DNA from: Hyaloscypha bicolor E
Taxonomy: Eukaryota > Ascomycota > Leotiomycetes > Helotiales > Hyaloscyphaceae
DNA length: 64,000 bases
Reading direction: 5' to 3'
Assembly: GCF_002865645.1 (NCBI RefSeq)
Contig: NW_020194512.1
Location: forward strand, 3,451,183 to 3,515,182
In this document: positions 21,861-34,459 of the stretch, piece by piece
Position numbering within the stretch: the stretch's first letter is position 1
How the letters are laid out: the number at the start of each line of letters is the position of its first letter
Position numbers and translations under genes: made by a program
The notes under the pieces: model-generated
What the model was told of the DNA's origin: nothing
The model's database searches: none
Seen by the model: only the letters and a program-made list of their open reading frames with translations

Positions 21861-24043
21861 TCAGGCAAGGCTGATAAGTCTCGCAATGAGTCCATCAAAC
21901 CACGAAGGAACGAAATGCAGACCCCACCCGACCCGTTCGAACTTCCCCGGGGCCACCGAACTCACGAGTAAAACCCACAAAAAGTGCTGCTCTTTGGACG
22001 AAGCGAAGCCTTCCCAAACCTTCTGCTTTATGAGCGGTAAGCAAAAGACATCCTCGCTTGGCTCCTCATGCTGATCGAAAACTCCCCAGCCCACCTTCTT
22101 TCCCCCAGACCGAAAGACAAATGTAGGAGCCACATGGACACTACTGTCCCTGTATTCTTCATGCATTCGACCCGTGGAACCCATATCTTGAACATCCTCG
22201 AAGCAGAAAGCTTGGCATCGAACCGGACCTTCCAAGTCGTCGATTCTTCTCACCAGCGCTTCCATGCCTAGGATGAAGGTCAAGTTTCCTCCAGTAACAT
22301 GTGCATGAAATACTTCCGGGTTTCCGAACACGGATGCCTTGAAAGAGATCGGACCGGTCGTCGAGGCCCAACTCCAAGAAGGAATGTAGTTACCCCTGTC
22401 TCTCACAAGTCTCTCCTCACCATACCACATCAAATCATGCGGCATATTTTCCAGCCAGAGGCCGTGACGATATTGAAATGATCTGTCAATTTTATACCGA
22501 TATGAAAATTGACGTGAGAGGCCTTCTATCGCAACGAGTTTATCGGATTTGTATGTGAGTTGTCGCCGGGTATAGCTCTGGACTAAAGCCCTCCAGTCAT
22601 CTTCAGACACTGCCTCCCAGCTGGACCCGAACTCACTCATCATATACTGCGTTTCGGACCCTTTGCCGTTCTTGCACGACCATAGGAGGCCATGAATGGT
22701 GAAGTGCACGATTCGGCGAGAAAGGAAGTATTCTTGCATGACCCATGCTCGCTGGTTTAACGGGGATGAAGAAATACATTTCTCTAGGTCTGGTTCGATG
22801 TAGGCAAGTACTCGGTCTGCTTTCCCGCTCTTCGGGTCGTAATACGGGATTCTGACAAGATCTAAGGAGTTCCTCACCCTGAAAAGCCCTTCAGTGGAGC
22901 TTTTGGCCGAGGAGGCAGCGATAGTGAAAAGAGCACGCTCATATATCTGCCCCATAAATCTCGACTGAATACTCCAGTCTTCTTCGTCATCTTGAATAAT
23001 ACACAAAGAATCGATCCAGAGATATTGAATCGAGAGCTCCTTACAAAGCAGAATTGAATCTTGGAATGTTTGCGGGAGCTGACCCCAAGGAATCTGAAGC
23101 ATGTGTTGTCCGAGAGAGGCTCTCGTTGTGCACAAAGGACGTTCATTGGGAGGACCCCAACAATGACTGAGAGCCACATACATGTAAGGCCTAGTATCAA
23201 CTCGTGGCCGGCGCTCGATCAACCGTGCACTTGGCTGAGAGGCTCCGTCGCTTTTTTCATATACTTCTATAAGGCGGTGAGGTGCTCCAGGATATATCGT
23301 TTCCTCATTGACAAGATCCCCAGAAAAGGCTTTTCGGCAAAGATCATGGTGCGAGACGCAACTGCTCAGCCACTCTTGAACCAATTCACTTGGTCTCATT
23401 GTATCATCGACCAACATTGGCTTTTGAACAACATCTCCAGAGAGAATCGCAGGGCTCTCTTCTACCATCAGCATCAACCAGCACCGCGAACTGAGATCTA
23501 ACCTTTAGGTGCATATAAATGGATCCTCCCTCTCATGAAGTTCCGTCCATAACCAACAAGCACTTCAATGGAATTCAATCTAGCGCCTGCTCCCGCTTCC
23601 GACATACCGGCAGAGGGTTCATCCTCCTCCTTCCTTCTAGTCCGCAGAAGAACGGGCGAAGAAGGATCAAGCCTCAACTTCTCGTCGACGACAGCTTCAG
23701 GGATATGGTAATGGCCTACTCGCAGGAAAGATTCCTTGATGAGCGCGCAGAAGGAACAACTTTGCGCGCTGACGAGCAGCTCGCCAGCGGTGGAATGGGA
23801 GAAGCCTGAGTAGATCCCTTGCGAACTGTTGTCGACTGGATCGGGTAGCAGTCGGATCTTTAATCTCTTGCATGAATTGCAGACTCCCATCATGGTCGTG
23901 GAGATTGGTGAGAGAGGAGGTGTGAGTGCAGCTCCGGGCAGGCAATGGGATGAAGTGGTCTCGCTTGAGGCGACAGTTGCTGTGGCTTGCAGCTTGCAGG
24001 AAGGCTGCATCCAACCACCTTTTTCCTTCATTGAGACTTTCAT
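21861..24043 (-). CDS. HET-domain (heterokaryon incompatibility) protein
   Basis: Two exons on the minus strand: 24043-23503 and about 23458-21861, joined across an intron of 41-44 bp that starts GTTAGA; both candidate acceptors (before 23461 or 23458) keep the frame. The product is about 712 residues. The N-terminal exon carries the Cys pattern typical before HET domains (CNSCKRL, then SCSFCALI). The HET core follows: YVALSHCWG (about residue 275), LPQTFQDSILLCKELS, YLWIDSLCIIQDDEEDW (about 330) and a YERALFTIAASSA block. HET domains are TIR-like modules that trigger regulated cell death on non-self contact between hyphae. The C-terminal half is variable, as usual. No inactivating change is visible. 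Start 24043 is the first ATG; later Met codons are possible. Confidence 0.85.
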
Positions 24044-24291
24044 ATATTAAGCAATATCCACGAAAATCACAGGGGAGAAACTCAACGTGAGAAGAAACTT
24101 TGGAGGTAAGTGGATTATCAGTTGGGAAGCAAGGTCTTTTCTCTATTCAAGGCATGGGATACATAGCCATAGCAACAACGGAGACTATCGATTCAAAGCG
24201 CTTAGAGAGCAACAAACATAGCCATCCCAATAGCAAACACACTCCCCGCTCTCTCGAACCCATTTTTCACACCAGCACCGGCTGATACCTG

Positions 24292-24640
24292 AACAGGATG
24301 AGAACTTTTGGTATCACCTGCAATAAGCACAGTTGTTTGGGAGGAATACATACCCCTCGATCTTCAAATTTCCTAAGGTTAGTGGCGTTTGAACTTCTCC
24401 TGAAACGTTACACTAACTAGAGAGGAGTCGGGATTATTTAGATTATGCCATTACGGATATAATCAGTTACCGTATAATTCCAAATATTACAGAAAAGCTA
24501 ACCGTTTTACAGAACGGTATCCATAAAATATCGAGACAGAACACCTATTTCCCCAAACCTGACACCAAGAAACATCTTCACTACCTTCTCGAGCACCTTC
24601 AGAACAGCGTCCCCATATTCCGTACAGCTCTAGTTATATT
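24292..24640 (+). repeat. Partial duplicate of the 34.57-35.10 kb locus
   Basis: Near-identical to parts of 34570-35100: both contain TTTTGGTATCACCTGCAATA, ATCGGGATT-TTTAGATTATG, GAAAAGCTAACCGTTTTACA and CCCCAAACCTGACACCAAG. About 180-190 bp present in the other copy (roughly 34815-35005) are deleted here, joining the cognate of AACACC directly to TATTTCCCC. It carries more C-to-T/G-to-A changes than its partner and runs into the RIP island at about 24640. Confidence 0.8.
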
Positions 24641-24939
24641 TAAAACCTATAATAGTTTTTTAATTCTTTTTTTAAATTAATAAATCTATAATTTATTAAT
24701 AAAACTCTTATAAATTATATAGGAAACTTACTTATTACTTGTTCTCTTATTTCTTCTTCTCTATTTTTAAGTTCTTCTATTTCTTATTTATATAAATCTA
24801 TAAAATAAAAGATATTATAATTATTTTTAATAAAAGCTTTTAAAATATAAAATATATAAGAAATATCTTCTTGAAATTCAATACCTTTTTTATTATAATA
24901 CTTAATAAAAGCCTTTAATAAGATATCTATTAGTTTACT

Positions 24940-25130
24940 AGAAATATATAATACTATTATATAATTATAAAATACTATTTATATAAATTAGTAAAATAGT
25001 TATTATTTAGAAATAAGAATTGCAGTATTATAGTATTAATATATAATTCCTAAATTTGCTAAGCCTAATAGAAACTAGTCTACTAGTCAAGTTATATCTA
25101 TAATATAATATTATATAACTAGTTATATAA
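24940..25130 (-). repeat. Inverted copia LTR fragment in the second RIP island
   Basis: Matches the complement of the LTRs at 2469-2731 and 8506-8769: TTAGTTTACTAGAAATATAT, then an AGAATTGCAGTATTATAGTA run, then TAATTCCTAAATTTGCTAAG. It shows that the copia family of the left island is also present here. Confidence 0.55.
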
Positions 25131-28100
25131 TTAAGAAATTTGTAATATAGCTATTCTAATAGTATTATTTTAAAGTTAGTTAATAATAATTTATAAAAAA
25201 TTAAAATTACTTATCTAGTTATATTATATTTAATATTATATTCTTTTAAAATATTTAAAAGAATAGAAAGTATATAAATACTTAAATAAATATTATTTAA
25301 ATTTCTAATAGCTAGTAAATAAGATTTTAATTTAAAATTATTATTTATAAAATATCTAAATAATTAAAAAAATATTAACTTATATAATAATTCTAAGAAA
25401 GGCCTTTTAATTTATATTTATTCAAGTATTTAAAATAATAGAAAAGATTTCTTAAATCTTTATATTCTTAAGTAATTCTTCTTTAATTAATAAGCTTTTT
25501 TTAATATATCTTAATTCTAATTTATTTATAAGAACCTTAGTAAATAAAGGCAATATTTAACTAATAATATATTAATTAAATTAATTAAAAATTAATATTA
25601 ATTAACTTATTATTAATCTTACTAGTCTTTAAGCTTGAAAGGCTTATATATTTATAGAAATATCGAAAATAAATATAATAATTACTTATAGAGAAATAAA
25701 TTCGTTATTTAAGCCAGATTTTTCTAATATAAAATTATTTAAAATTTATAATTAAATTATAATAATTACTTATTTATATCTTTAAACTAAGTACTTAATA
25801 GTATATATATATATTCGAATATCTTCGAGATCTTCTTAAGAGAGGTTTAATATCTTTTAGAAATATTTAAATTAAAAGAGAGGAAATTATTCTTTAAATA
25901 GTTCAAGTTTAAAATAATCTCGATTCTAAATTAAGTTAATTTTAATTGAGGATTACTAAGATATTTTCGAATATATCGAGTAAAATAAAATAAATTTATA
26001 ATTGAAAGCTTTTTAATAGATATAGTAATTAGTTTAATATTACTATTTAAAGTTTAGATATTAGAAAAATTATTAAAGAAAATAAGCTTCTTATATAGAG
26101 AAATTTTTAATTCTAAAGTGTTTTTAATATTTGTTCTAAGTAGAAATTATTTATTAATTTCAAAGTATTTATTATTAATAAAGGTTAATTTCTAATTATT
26201 TTATTTATAATTAATATAATTTATAAAAATAAAAAAATACCGAAAAATTAAAGAGGTTCTAAATATTTTACTTAATTTAATAAACTATAGGCCAGGCTAC
26301 TACTAAATAACTATAATTCTAATATAGTAAAGTATATTTCTAATATAGCTAGTACTATTATATATCTAGTTATATACTTTATTAATTAAATTAATCTAAT
26401 TATTTAATATATTATACTAAAATAGAATTTATAAAATATATAAAATATTTCTATTTCTATTATTAAATATATAAAATTATTATATATAAACTTTATAAGA
26501 AGAAGCTTTATTATTTAATTATTTTACTAATAACTAGTATAGTATTTTAAAATTATTTTATAGTTTGATTTGAATTCTTTATTTATTTATTAGTTTATAA
26601 ATAAAATATTATATTTAGTTATTACTAAATCTTTAAATAAAAGTATAAACTTAACTAAAATTTATTTATAAAAACAAATTTCTTATTAGAGATTATATTT
26701 ATAAATATATTAAAGTCTTTAATAATATAATATATAAATAGCTTTATTAGCTCAAAAATCGAAATCTTTTTAATAATTGAAATATATTATATTATTTTTA
26801 TATATTTATTAATAATAATAAATATAGAATTATATATTTTATTATAAAATCTAAAAGAAAATAGTTCTATAATAAAGTTTATAGTAATTTCTTATTATAG
26901 CTTAAAATAAATAAGAAATATATTAAATATATTATATAGTAAATATTTCTTTATTTTAGTTTATTAATATATAAAACAAGTTTTAATATAGTTTCTTATA
27001 TTTTATTAAAAGTATTTTTTTTTTTAGAAAATCTCTTATATTTTACTAGTATTAAAATATCTATTTATAAGATTATTATAGTTTATTTATAGTAATTCTT
27101 TTTTAAAAGCCGGCTTATTTAATATATAAATAATATTCTAATATTTTAATAACTTAGATATATTAAATTCCTAAGTTTTAATAGCTTTAATAAAAGTTTT
27201 CTTTAAGAATTATTTATATTACTAATATTATATTAAGAAATTAAGTCTTTAGTATTATAATAATAATTCAAGTAATATTTCTTTATTTTTCTTATATATT
27301 ATTTTGGATTTAGCTATTTATATAATTAAAATTTATAATATATATTATTTATAACTAGTTATATTAAAAATAGATTCAAGTAATAATATTTCTAGTATTT
27401 TTCTATTATTTATAAGGCTATTTATTCTATATTCTATAACTTATTATAAAATATAAATAATAAAGTATTTTTATTTATATTTATTATAAAGTCTGGCTTT
27501 TTTTAATAATCTATTAATAGAATTATTATATTTCGGGTAATATTCTAAAATAAAATTAAAAGTAGCTAGCTTTTTTACTTATTTTAAGTTATTATAATTT
27601 GTTTTAATAATAATAATATATTAGATATAAACTAGATAATATTATTAAATATAAAATATTAGAATAATAGCTAAAAGCTTAAAATTATATATCTTATATT
27701 TACTTTTAATTATAGTTATTTTTTTTAAATAGAAAGTAATAGAATACTATTAGGCCTCTATTCTCTTACTAAAAAGCTAGAAAATTATATCTATAATTAT
27801 AAATCCGGAAGTATTTATTTCTATATAAATCTGTAAGGCTAAATCGAAATAATCAAGAATTAGTACTATTATAAATATAACTTTTAGCTCTTTATAAGCC
27901 TTATTTGTCTTATTTATTTAGTTAAAATAATATTATCGTTTTTTATTAGCTTTTAATAAATTAATTAATCTCTTTATTATTCTGAAATATCTATAAATAA
28001 ATCTTTAATAAAAGTTAGTAAAATCCAGAAATATTTAAATTTTTTAGATATTATTTTTCGGGGTTAGCTCTTTTCTAATAGTTATAATTTAACTAGCTTC

Positions 28101-29592
28101 TATTTTTATATTATCTAAACTAATTATAAATTCTAAAAACTTTATTTTCTTTATATTAAATTCGTATTTTATTAAGTTTATAAAGAGCTAGTATTATTAT
28201 AACTATTTAAATATATATTAAACTATTAGTATATAATATTTTAGATCTTTAGAATAAATTAGAATATTATTTAAATAAATTATATAATTAATATATACCT
28301 CAAATATTACTAAAGTATTAAAGAGTTTAAAAGATATAATATAATATTTAAAATATTTATAATATATTTGAAATATTATTTTTTATTTATTACTTTTTAA
28401 ACTTATAACTAATAATAAGTATTTTTTAAGTTTGGCTTTATATATATCTTTATTTTATAAAGTTTATTTATTATTTTACTAATAAATAGTAATAGTATCT
28501 AGTTTTTAATAATAATTTTATTTAGATTCTAATAGTTAATATATAAATATAGGTTTTCTTTTTTTTTGAAATAAATATAATTAAAGTATTAACTAGGCTA
28601 ATAAAATAATAGATTTATCTTTTTTTAAGCTAATATTAAAATATTTCCGAAAGACTTTATATTTTCTTTCTAATAAAATATATATAGAACTATATAATAA
28701 TTAGAATTCTAGGTTCAGATTTATATAATAGTCGGGTAATATATCTATAGCCTCTATAAAGAATATTCGAAAAAGATTCTAATATTTCTTAAAAAATAAA
28801 GCTATTTTATTTATAATAATAATAGTAATTCTTTAGTTATTTGTTATAGAATAAGAAATTAATAGAAAAATATATACTTTATATTTTATTACTTTAGTAA
28901 ACTTTCTAGTATTTAGAACTTTAATCTTTTATAATTAAATCTAGTATTTTTATATTATTTCTTTAAAGAAAATTAGAGAATTAATTTAATAAAGCTATAG
29001 GAGTTCAAGTATTATATTAATATAATTTAGATTAAAATTATATAATATAAAATATATATTAACTTTTTTTTAGTTCTCTAATATATTCTTAATAATAATT
29101 TCAAGAATATAATCTTTATATAAATAAATCTTTTTTTTATAATAAAATTAAGGGAATTATTCTTAATATTAATAGAATATCTATATTTAAATCTAGTTTT
29201 CTTTTTATATAATTGGCTCTTATACCCGAATTAATTACTATTATAATTTTATATTTCTCTTTTCTTATTTTAATAATAATTTCAATTATTATTCTTATTT
29301 TAGAGGCTTTACTTTTTATAATATAAATAAATATAACTATTATAAAATATATTTGTTTTTTTGGCTTCTTTAGTTCTAAATATTTATATATATTATAGCT
29401 AGATTTATTATAGTTATAATAAGTCGATTTCTTTTGATTTAAATAAATAATAATATAGTAATTCTTTTTAGTAAATAAAGTAAATTATATTCGGTTTTAT
29501 AAATTCTAATATAGGTATTATATTAGATTCTATTATTATATCTTTATTATTCCGGTTTTATAAATCTTATAATAGAAATATACTTCTTTTTT

Positions 29593-29785
29593 ATTTCTCT
29601 TTATTATTTCTCTTTTTTTTTAATTTCTTTTTTTTAATTTCTCTTTATTATTTCTCTTTTTTTTTAATTTCTTTTTTTTAATTTCTCTTTATTATTTCTC
29701 TTTTTTTTTAATTTCTTTTTTTTAATTTCTTTTTTTTAATTTTCTTATTTTTAATTTTCTTATTTTTAATTTTCTTATTTTTATT
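29593..29785. repeat. Polypyrimidine minisatellite
   Basis: About three copies of a ~44-bp unit made of AATTTCTCTTTATTATTTCT and a run of T, grading into shorter TTTAATTTTCTTATT repeats. It lies in the gag region of the gypsy relic. Confidence 0.8.
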
Positions 29786-30796
29786 AGCTTATTTTTATAT
29801 TCTTATTAAATAAAAATATTTAAATTATTCTCGACTTTAATAGCTATAAAAATAAGCTTTTTTCTTTCTTATAAAGTATTTCTTTAATAATTAATCTTAT
29901 TTCGAATTTTTTATTTTAAGCTACTAAATAAATTATTTTATTCTTATAATAAACTTATATATTTCAAATTATTTAATAGGCTATTTAAATAAGATATAAA
30001 GCTTTAAATATTCTAATTTGGTTACTATTTTAAATTTTTAAATTTAATAAAAGTATTATTATTATAATTCTTTAAATTTAAAATAGAATTTTTTATAAAC
30101 TTAATAAAAGTTTCCTAATTTATAATATTAATATCTATTAATTACTTCTTATATTTCCAGATATTTCTAGCTATATTCTTAAAATAGAAAGTATAATTTA
30201 TAACTTTTACTATATTTATAGCCTAAATAATTCTATTATTTTTATATTATTTTAGCTCTATTTAATAAAAGAAGTTCTGGGCTTTTTTAATATTTTTTCT
30301 TTTATAAATTAGTAATTTTTAAGTTTTTAAAGCTTTATAAATTAAGGATATTACTAGAAGTATAATAGGCTCTATATTAGATATTCGAATATCTTTAAGA
30401 TAATAAATCTAAGTTTTTAGCTTTTTTAAATTCTCTTTTTATTATATTTTTGTTTTTAATTTAGTAATATAATAATAAGCCACTACTAGCTTTTCTATTA
30501 TTATTATTTTATTAGCTAATTCTAAAAGTATCTAAGTTTTATTTCCTTTTTCTAATTAAATAATACTAAGAGTATCTAACTAGGTACTTCTCTAAATATT
30601 CGATTAAGTTATTCTAATAATAATAGAGGTACTTTTTCTAATTTATATTCTAGCTATTAGTAATTTTATCTATTAATAATAATTTAATTATCTTATAATA
30701 AACCGCTCTCTAAAAGCTGAATTAATTAGAATATAAAATATATAATAGTAAAGTAATATATAAGTAGTTAAGATAAATAAGCTATAAAGTAATACT

Positions 30797-31445
30797 TGTA
30801 ATAGCAGGAATAAAGCAATAGAACGATGCTCAAAGATCTATAATTCCAATATCCTACAGAATCTAAAGCTAAGGAGAGAAGGAGTAAGGTGTGGCAGTGG
30901 ATAAGTAGGTATGGCCAAGACCACTGAAATGCCGAGCTTTGAAAGCGAGCTTGGTTTGAACTATAGCTTGGAACCTTAGCTGAAACCAACCATATGACAC
31001 CAGCCGTCACACCTATAAATAAGCTTAAGAAAGTCTAGAAATTTGGCAAAAAAGTCCCTAAAACCAAATATAAGAGCCTTATAAGCCCGTAATTTATAGG
31101 GCCTTATAGGGTTCAAAAACTAGAACCTAATTAATTAGTATATAAACTTCTGTAATGCGCACATATAGTAGCAAATGTCAGGCCGGATTTGGTAGCCTAA
31201 TTGGGCTAGTGCTTATGTGGGATCGCATTCCCTAATTGGGACTAGTGCTTCCGTACACCCAGGGGAGAGCTAGGTAATATATAGGGAGGCATACGAAGCT
31301 TTGGAAATGGGCATTAATTAGTTTGTTTATTGGAACCAGTTCTTGGAATCAATTATACTTGCACGCTTCACTCCATACCTTACCTTAGATTCCACCCCTT
31401 ACCTTAACTACTTGCATAGCATCCTGCTATTGTGGGCGCCTCACA
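30797..31445 (-). repeat. LTR of the gypsy-type element, lightly mutated copy
   Basis: 649 bp bounded by TGTAATAGCAGG on the left and CCTGCTATTGTGGGCGCCTCACA on the right; in minus orientation it runs TG...CA, and the subterminal AATAGCAGG is inverted at the other end. It is homologous to 14453-15210 but much less RIP-altered, and it borders the gypsy relic to its left. It may be the 5' LTR of that element or a younger solo LTR. Confidence 0.55.
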
Positions 31446-31665
31446 ACTTCCTTAAATTAAAATTCTATTTTAAGAAATCTTTTTATTACAAGTTATAAAG
31501 CACGTGATTATAATACAAGAGTTATAATATACTAGCTTATACTTATATTAAAAAATATAACTTAAGATTTTTAAAGAGCTTAGATAGCCAATTACAAGTC
31601 GTTGATACCCTTGCCCCAATCGACACCCCTAATCGACACCCCGGGGGGGTCGTTTTAGTTTTTCC
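31446..31665. mobile_element. Single-ended fragment of the 13-bp-repeat MITE family
   Basis: At 31600-31650 this carries AATCGACACCCCTAATCGAC followed by CCCC and GGGGGGGTCG, the same terminal structure as at 60690-60752 and 61046-61097. Inside it has TTATACTTATATTAAAAAAT, also found (TTATACTTATATTAAGAAAT) inside the 60.65-61.10 kb element. Only one end is present. Confidence 0.55.
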
Positions 31666-32127
31666 CGATGTCATCAGCATGTGCATTAGCTGCTCCTCCA
31701 CCACAACAGCACCAATTTTGGCAGTCTCCACGCATAGGCCGAGCCCTCACACGACGAACAATAACTTGTAAGGTGACGAAAGACTCACTGATGGACTGAG
31801 TCACTAATATCGCCTGCTTTTTCGTTCCCAGCGGATTAATGTAATGTAATATATAGCGAGAAACGATCTTTTGCTATTAACCTCGGATCGTTTTTGAATG
31901 GTTTTTCTGAGTGGACAATCAATGCCAGCCTCACTTCACCGAATCTCTCGTCGTTGATTGGCCTCAACCCCTGCGTGCCCCCCTTTTTCTAGCGTCCACA
32001 GCCTCGCCCACCTTTTTAAAGCAACTTCGACAACATCATGAGGTCCTTCCACCAATTCCTCACAATTTAATGATTTCGACAGTCAAGTCTGACAATTCCC
32101 TCCCCTAGCTGACATTGCATACTGCCT
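31666..32127. promoter_or_regulatory. Presumed promoter/5' region of the HET gene
   Basis: Gene-like composition, no gene. It lies between the transposon fragment and the HET ATG at 32128. No specific site can be supported. Confidence 0.3.
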
Positions 32128-34032
32128 ATGTCTTCCACTTCGGTCACTTACAAGCCACTTCAATTCCCCGACGAAATACGACTTCTCGTCCTGCAGCCTG
32201 CCCGGCCCGGATACGATCAACCCATCAAATGGCGGATTAAGCATGAGAGACTGTGTCATAAACCCCAATATGAAGCTCTTTCGTACGTCTGGGACCTGGG
32301 ATCAGCTGGCGGGATGAAAAGCTTTTCCAGAAAAACCACTCCCACGAACCTTTCGTTGGCTTTGCAGCACCTTCGTAAACAAGCTGAGCCTGATGGCCGT
32401 GTGCTTTGGATAGACGCTTTGTGCATCAATCAGAAAGATGTCAAGGAGCGTAACCACCAGGTCACTCAAATGGGGTTGATTTACAGTCAGGCCGAAAGCG
32501 TTATCGTCTGGTTAGGCGTTGGAAATTCAGCAACCGGGTCCGCGATCAACTTGCTTTCAACGCAGACAGAGACCACGTACACCTATCGCAAACCCTTCGA
32601 TACTTCACCGTGGATTACGTTACTAAATTTGATGGCAGTCAGAGCCCTATGCCGTCAAAAATACTGGACTAGACTATGGATTATCCAGGAAGTCCTTCTG
32701 GCTGCAGCCATCGATATCCAGTGGGGGGATGAGATGTGCCAGTGGTCGCAACTATGTTGGTTTCTTTCAAGCATAGACACCGACTGGCTGTCCAAAGTAG
32801 ACGAGAAAAAAAATCATTTCGACCTTAAGGCTTCCATCATCGAGGAGATTAGATCCAGTACGGCTGCGAGGTTGTGTAACGATTGGGTGGATAGACAGGT
32901 CAGAATGAGGAGTACATTGGACGCGGATCCGGTATTCAGTCCTCTGATTGCACTTTGCTCGAAGTATGGGGGTGCAAATTGCGAGGACTCCAGGGACAAG
33001 ATTTTCGGACTTCACTCTCTTGCGGAAAGTTGTTGTAGGGCAGAAGTCTCAGTTGACTACTCTTTCAGCCTACCAGAGATATATCGTCGGGTGCTCGAGC
33101 ATTGCATGCAGCGCCATTTTCGTTGGGACAGCGTCATAAGTGCATCCCAAGAGTTTCATGAGAAGTTGCGGATATCTCATTCCCAGTGCACGAGGGTAGC
33201 GGGCGGCAAATTTGACATTGTCACCGAGGCCGTGGGATATATCACTTCGATTATCTCGTACGTGAGCCCAGCAGGATTTGAGGACAAAGGCGGACATTGG
33301 CCCAAAGGTGGATTCAGGCCACGGTCTTTGTCACTGAATTGTATAGAACGGTTACTGAAAATTAACAACCTCCACAAAACGTACGGCGCGGCCAAGTTTC
33401 GAAGTCAATGTGTGAGTAGAGACTTTGAACTTGCTGTCGCATTCGAGCGAAATTCGGGCTGGCGCGATGCATTTGGACCCTCCTCAGCTGGAAATAGAAA
33501 ACAATGGCGTTCCCCAGCCTCGAGCCACCGTTTGTATATGCCTCGTCGAGAAGCACATCAAAGCCGCGAAGCTTTAAATCGGATCCTGCTCGACGCTCGA
33601 AGTGTCACGTCCGAGAACCCAACAGAAAATACCAGCATAGCTCTCTGTGAATCAGGTTTCATCTGCTTCGTACCGAGTGAGGCAAAACCTGGCGATTTTG
33701 TCTGCCAATTTCCTCAATCGAATATCTCTATCATAATTAGCGCGGCTGAAGAACGTCTTGTAGGGCGTGCGGTCAACTTCCTGTCGGACCCTCATGACAA
33801 GCCTTTCACCGTTTTCGATGGCCCGATTGACCAGCGGGCTCTGAAAGAGGATGGCCGGGAGATCACATTACGCCTCGATCTCCCAACTCTGCAAGTCATA
33901 ACGGCTTCTTCCGCATTAACACATCGTTTAGAGTTCCAAAGTAACAACAGAGGCTTAGGGGCGCAGCGAAGTCCGAAAGCTGAGCCTCAAACGGTTGAAG
34001 AGTCTTATCCACCGATTCTCTCGCCGCGGTAA
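32128..34032 (+). CDS. HET-domain protein, single exon
   Basis: A 634-residue uninterrupted frame. The HET domain starts with YEALSYVWD (about residue 48), then LWIDALCINQKDVKERNHQV (93-112), MGLIYSQAESVIVWLG (115-130), WTRLWIIQEVLLA, and RDKIFGL near residue 290, which in this family lies just after the domain. This is the second HET family type, with EALSYVWG and DALCINQ, distinct from the 21.9-24.0 kb gene. Family role: inducing incompatibility-type cell death after non-self recognition. The rest of the protein has no recognised domain; the tail is Pro/Ser-rich. No intron is needed. It sits about 460 bp from a transposon end. Confidence 0.9.
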   Translation: MSSTSVTYKPLQFPDEIRLLVLQPARPGYDQPIKWRIKHERLCHKPQYEALSYVWDLGSAGGMKSFSRKTTPTNLSLALQHLRKQAEPDGRVLWIDALCINQKDVKERNHQVTQMGLIYSQAESVIVWLGVGNSATGSAINLLSTQTETTYTYRKPFDTSPWITLLNLMAVRALCRQKYWTRLWIIQEVLLAAAIDIQWGDEMCQWSQLCWFLSSIDTDWLSKVDEKKNHFDLKASIIEEIRSSTAARLCNDWVDRQVRMRSTLDADPVFSPLIALCSKYGGANCEDSRDKIFGLHSLAESCCRAEVSVDYSFSLPEIYRRVLEHCMQRHFRWDSVISASQEFHEKLRISHSQCTRVAGGKFDIVTEAVGYITSIISYVSPAGFEDKGGHWPKGGFRPRSLSLNCIERLLKINNLHKTYGAAKFRSQCVSRDFELAVAFERNSGWRDAFGPSSAGNRKQWRSPASSHRLYMPRREAHQSREALNRILLDARSVTSENPTENTSIALCESGFICFVPSEAKPGDFVCQFPQSNISIIISAAEERLVGRAVNFLSDPHDKPFTVFDGPIDQRALKEDGREITLRLDLPTLQVITASSALTHRLEFQSNNRGLGAQRSPKAEPQTVEESYPPILSPR

Positions 34033-34075
34033 TGACAAGTGGTTAGATCAACCTCGTTCAACGTATATTTCAAGG

Positions 34076-34459
34076 CTATCTTGCAATAACTGCTCCAACC
34101 TGCTCCAAAGTTATTCCCGTGTGAACATAACAATCCACTATCTTCCGCCTGACCTCAATCTCGTCAGAGGCCGCAGATATGCGTTGCTGGCACTTGATCT
34201 CCACGGTGCGTTTCTCCAAGTCGATATCGAAGTTGGTCGTACGAATCGTGGCCCATCCCGGAACTTGTCCATTCTCCAATTTCCAAACTTGTCTCTCCTT
34301 TCTCGTTGAGTTTCGAGCGGAGTGCAATGCGTGCAGAATCGCATCACCAAGTGGCAGTTTTCTATCTGGATGGAGGAAGTGTCTGCTGCCTAGTCCAGGA
34401 AGATTATCACCAAAAAACCCAGCAATAAACAGCGAAGAACAGATTTCAATTTTAAGTTG
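34076..34459 (-). CDS. Unidentified minus-strand open frame (gene remnant or exon)
   Basis: A frame of about 125 codons runs from about 34459 to a stop at 34076, with protein-like composition (for example LGDAILHAL, GWATIRTTNFDIDLEKRTVE). It has no good ATG near its start; the nearest start-like codon is a TTG. It converges on the HET gene, whose stop is 43 bp away. No family is recognised. It could be a 3' exon of a decayed gene whose 5' end was lost when the neighbouring locus broke up. Confidence 0.3.
   Translation of the reverse strand, partial: QLKIEICSSLFIAGFFGDNLPGLGSRHFLHPDRKLPLGDAILHALHSARNSTRKERQVWKLENGQVPGWATIRTTNFDIDLEKRTVEIKCQQRISAASDEIEVRRKIVDCYVHTGITLEQVGAVIAR

Larger units (their letters stand above)
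24641..30796 (-). mobile_element. RIP-degraded Ty3/gypsy retrotransposon
   Basis: On the minus strand the reverse-transcriptase core is readable at about 28310-28230 as VYINYIIYLNNILIYSK, a RIP version (D to N) of the gypsy YLDDILIYS motif. Upstream in the element, at about 29435-29385, the Gag zinc knuckle survives as Y-YN-Y-NKSS-Y-NIYK-Y, with the exact C-x2-C-x4-H-x4-C spacing and every Cys and His turned into Tyr. Order and orientation (Gag right, RT left) fit a minus-strand gypsy element, with RNase H and integrase expected around 27.5-25.5 kb. No frame is intact. A piece resembling the inverted copia LTR lies at about 24940-25130, so the left end is a nested junction. No host gene is seen. 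Confidence 0.75.
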
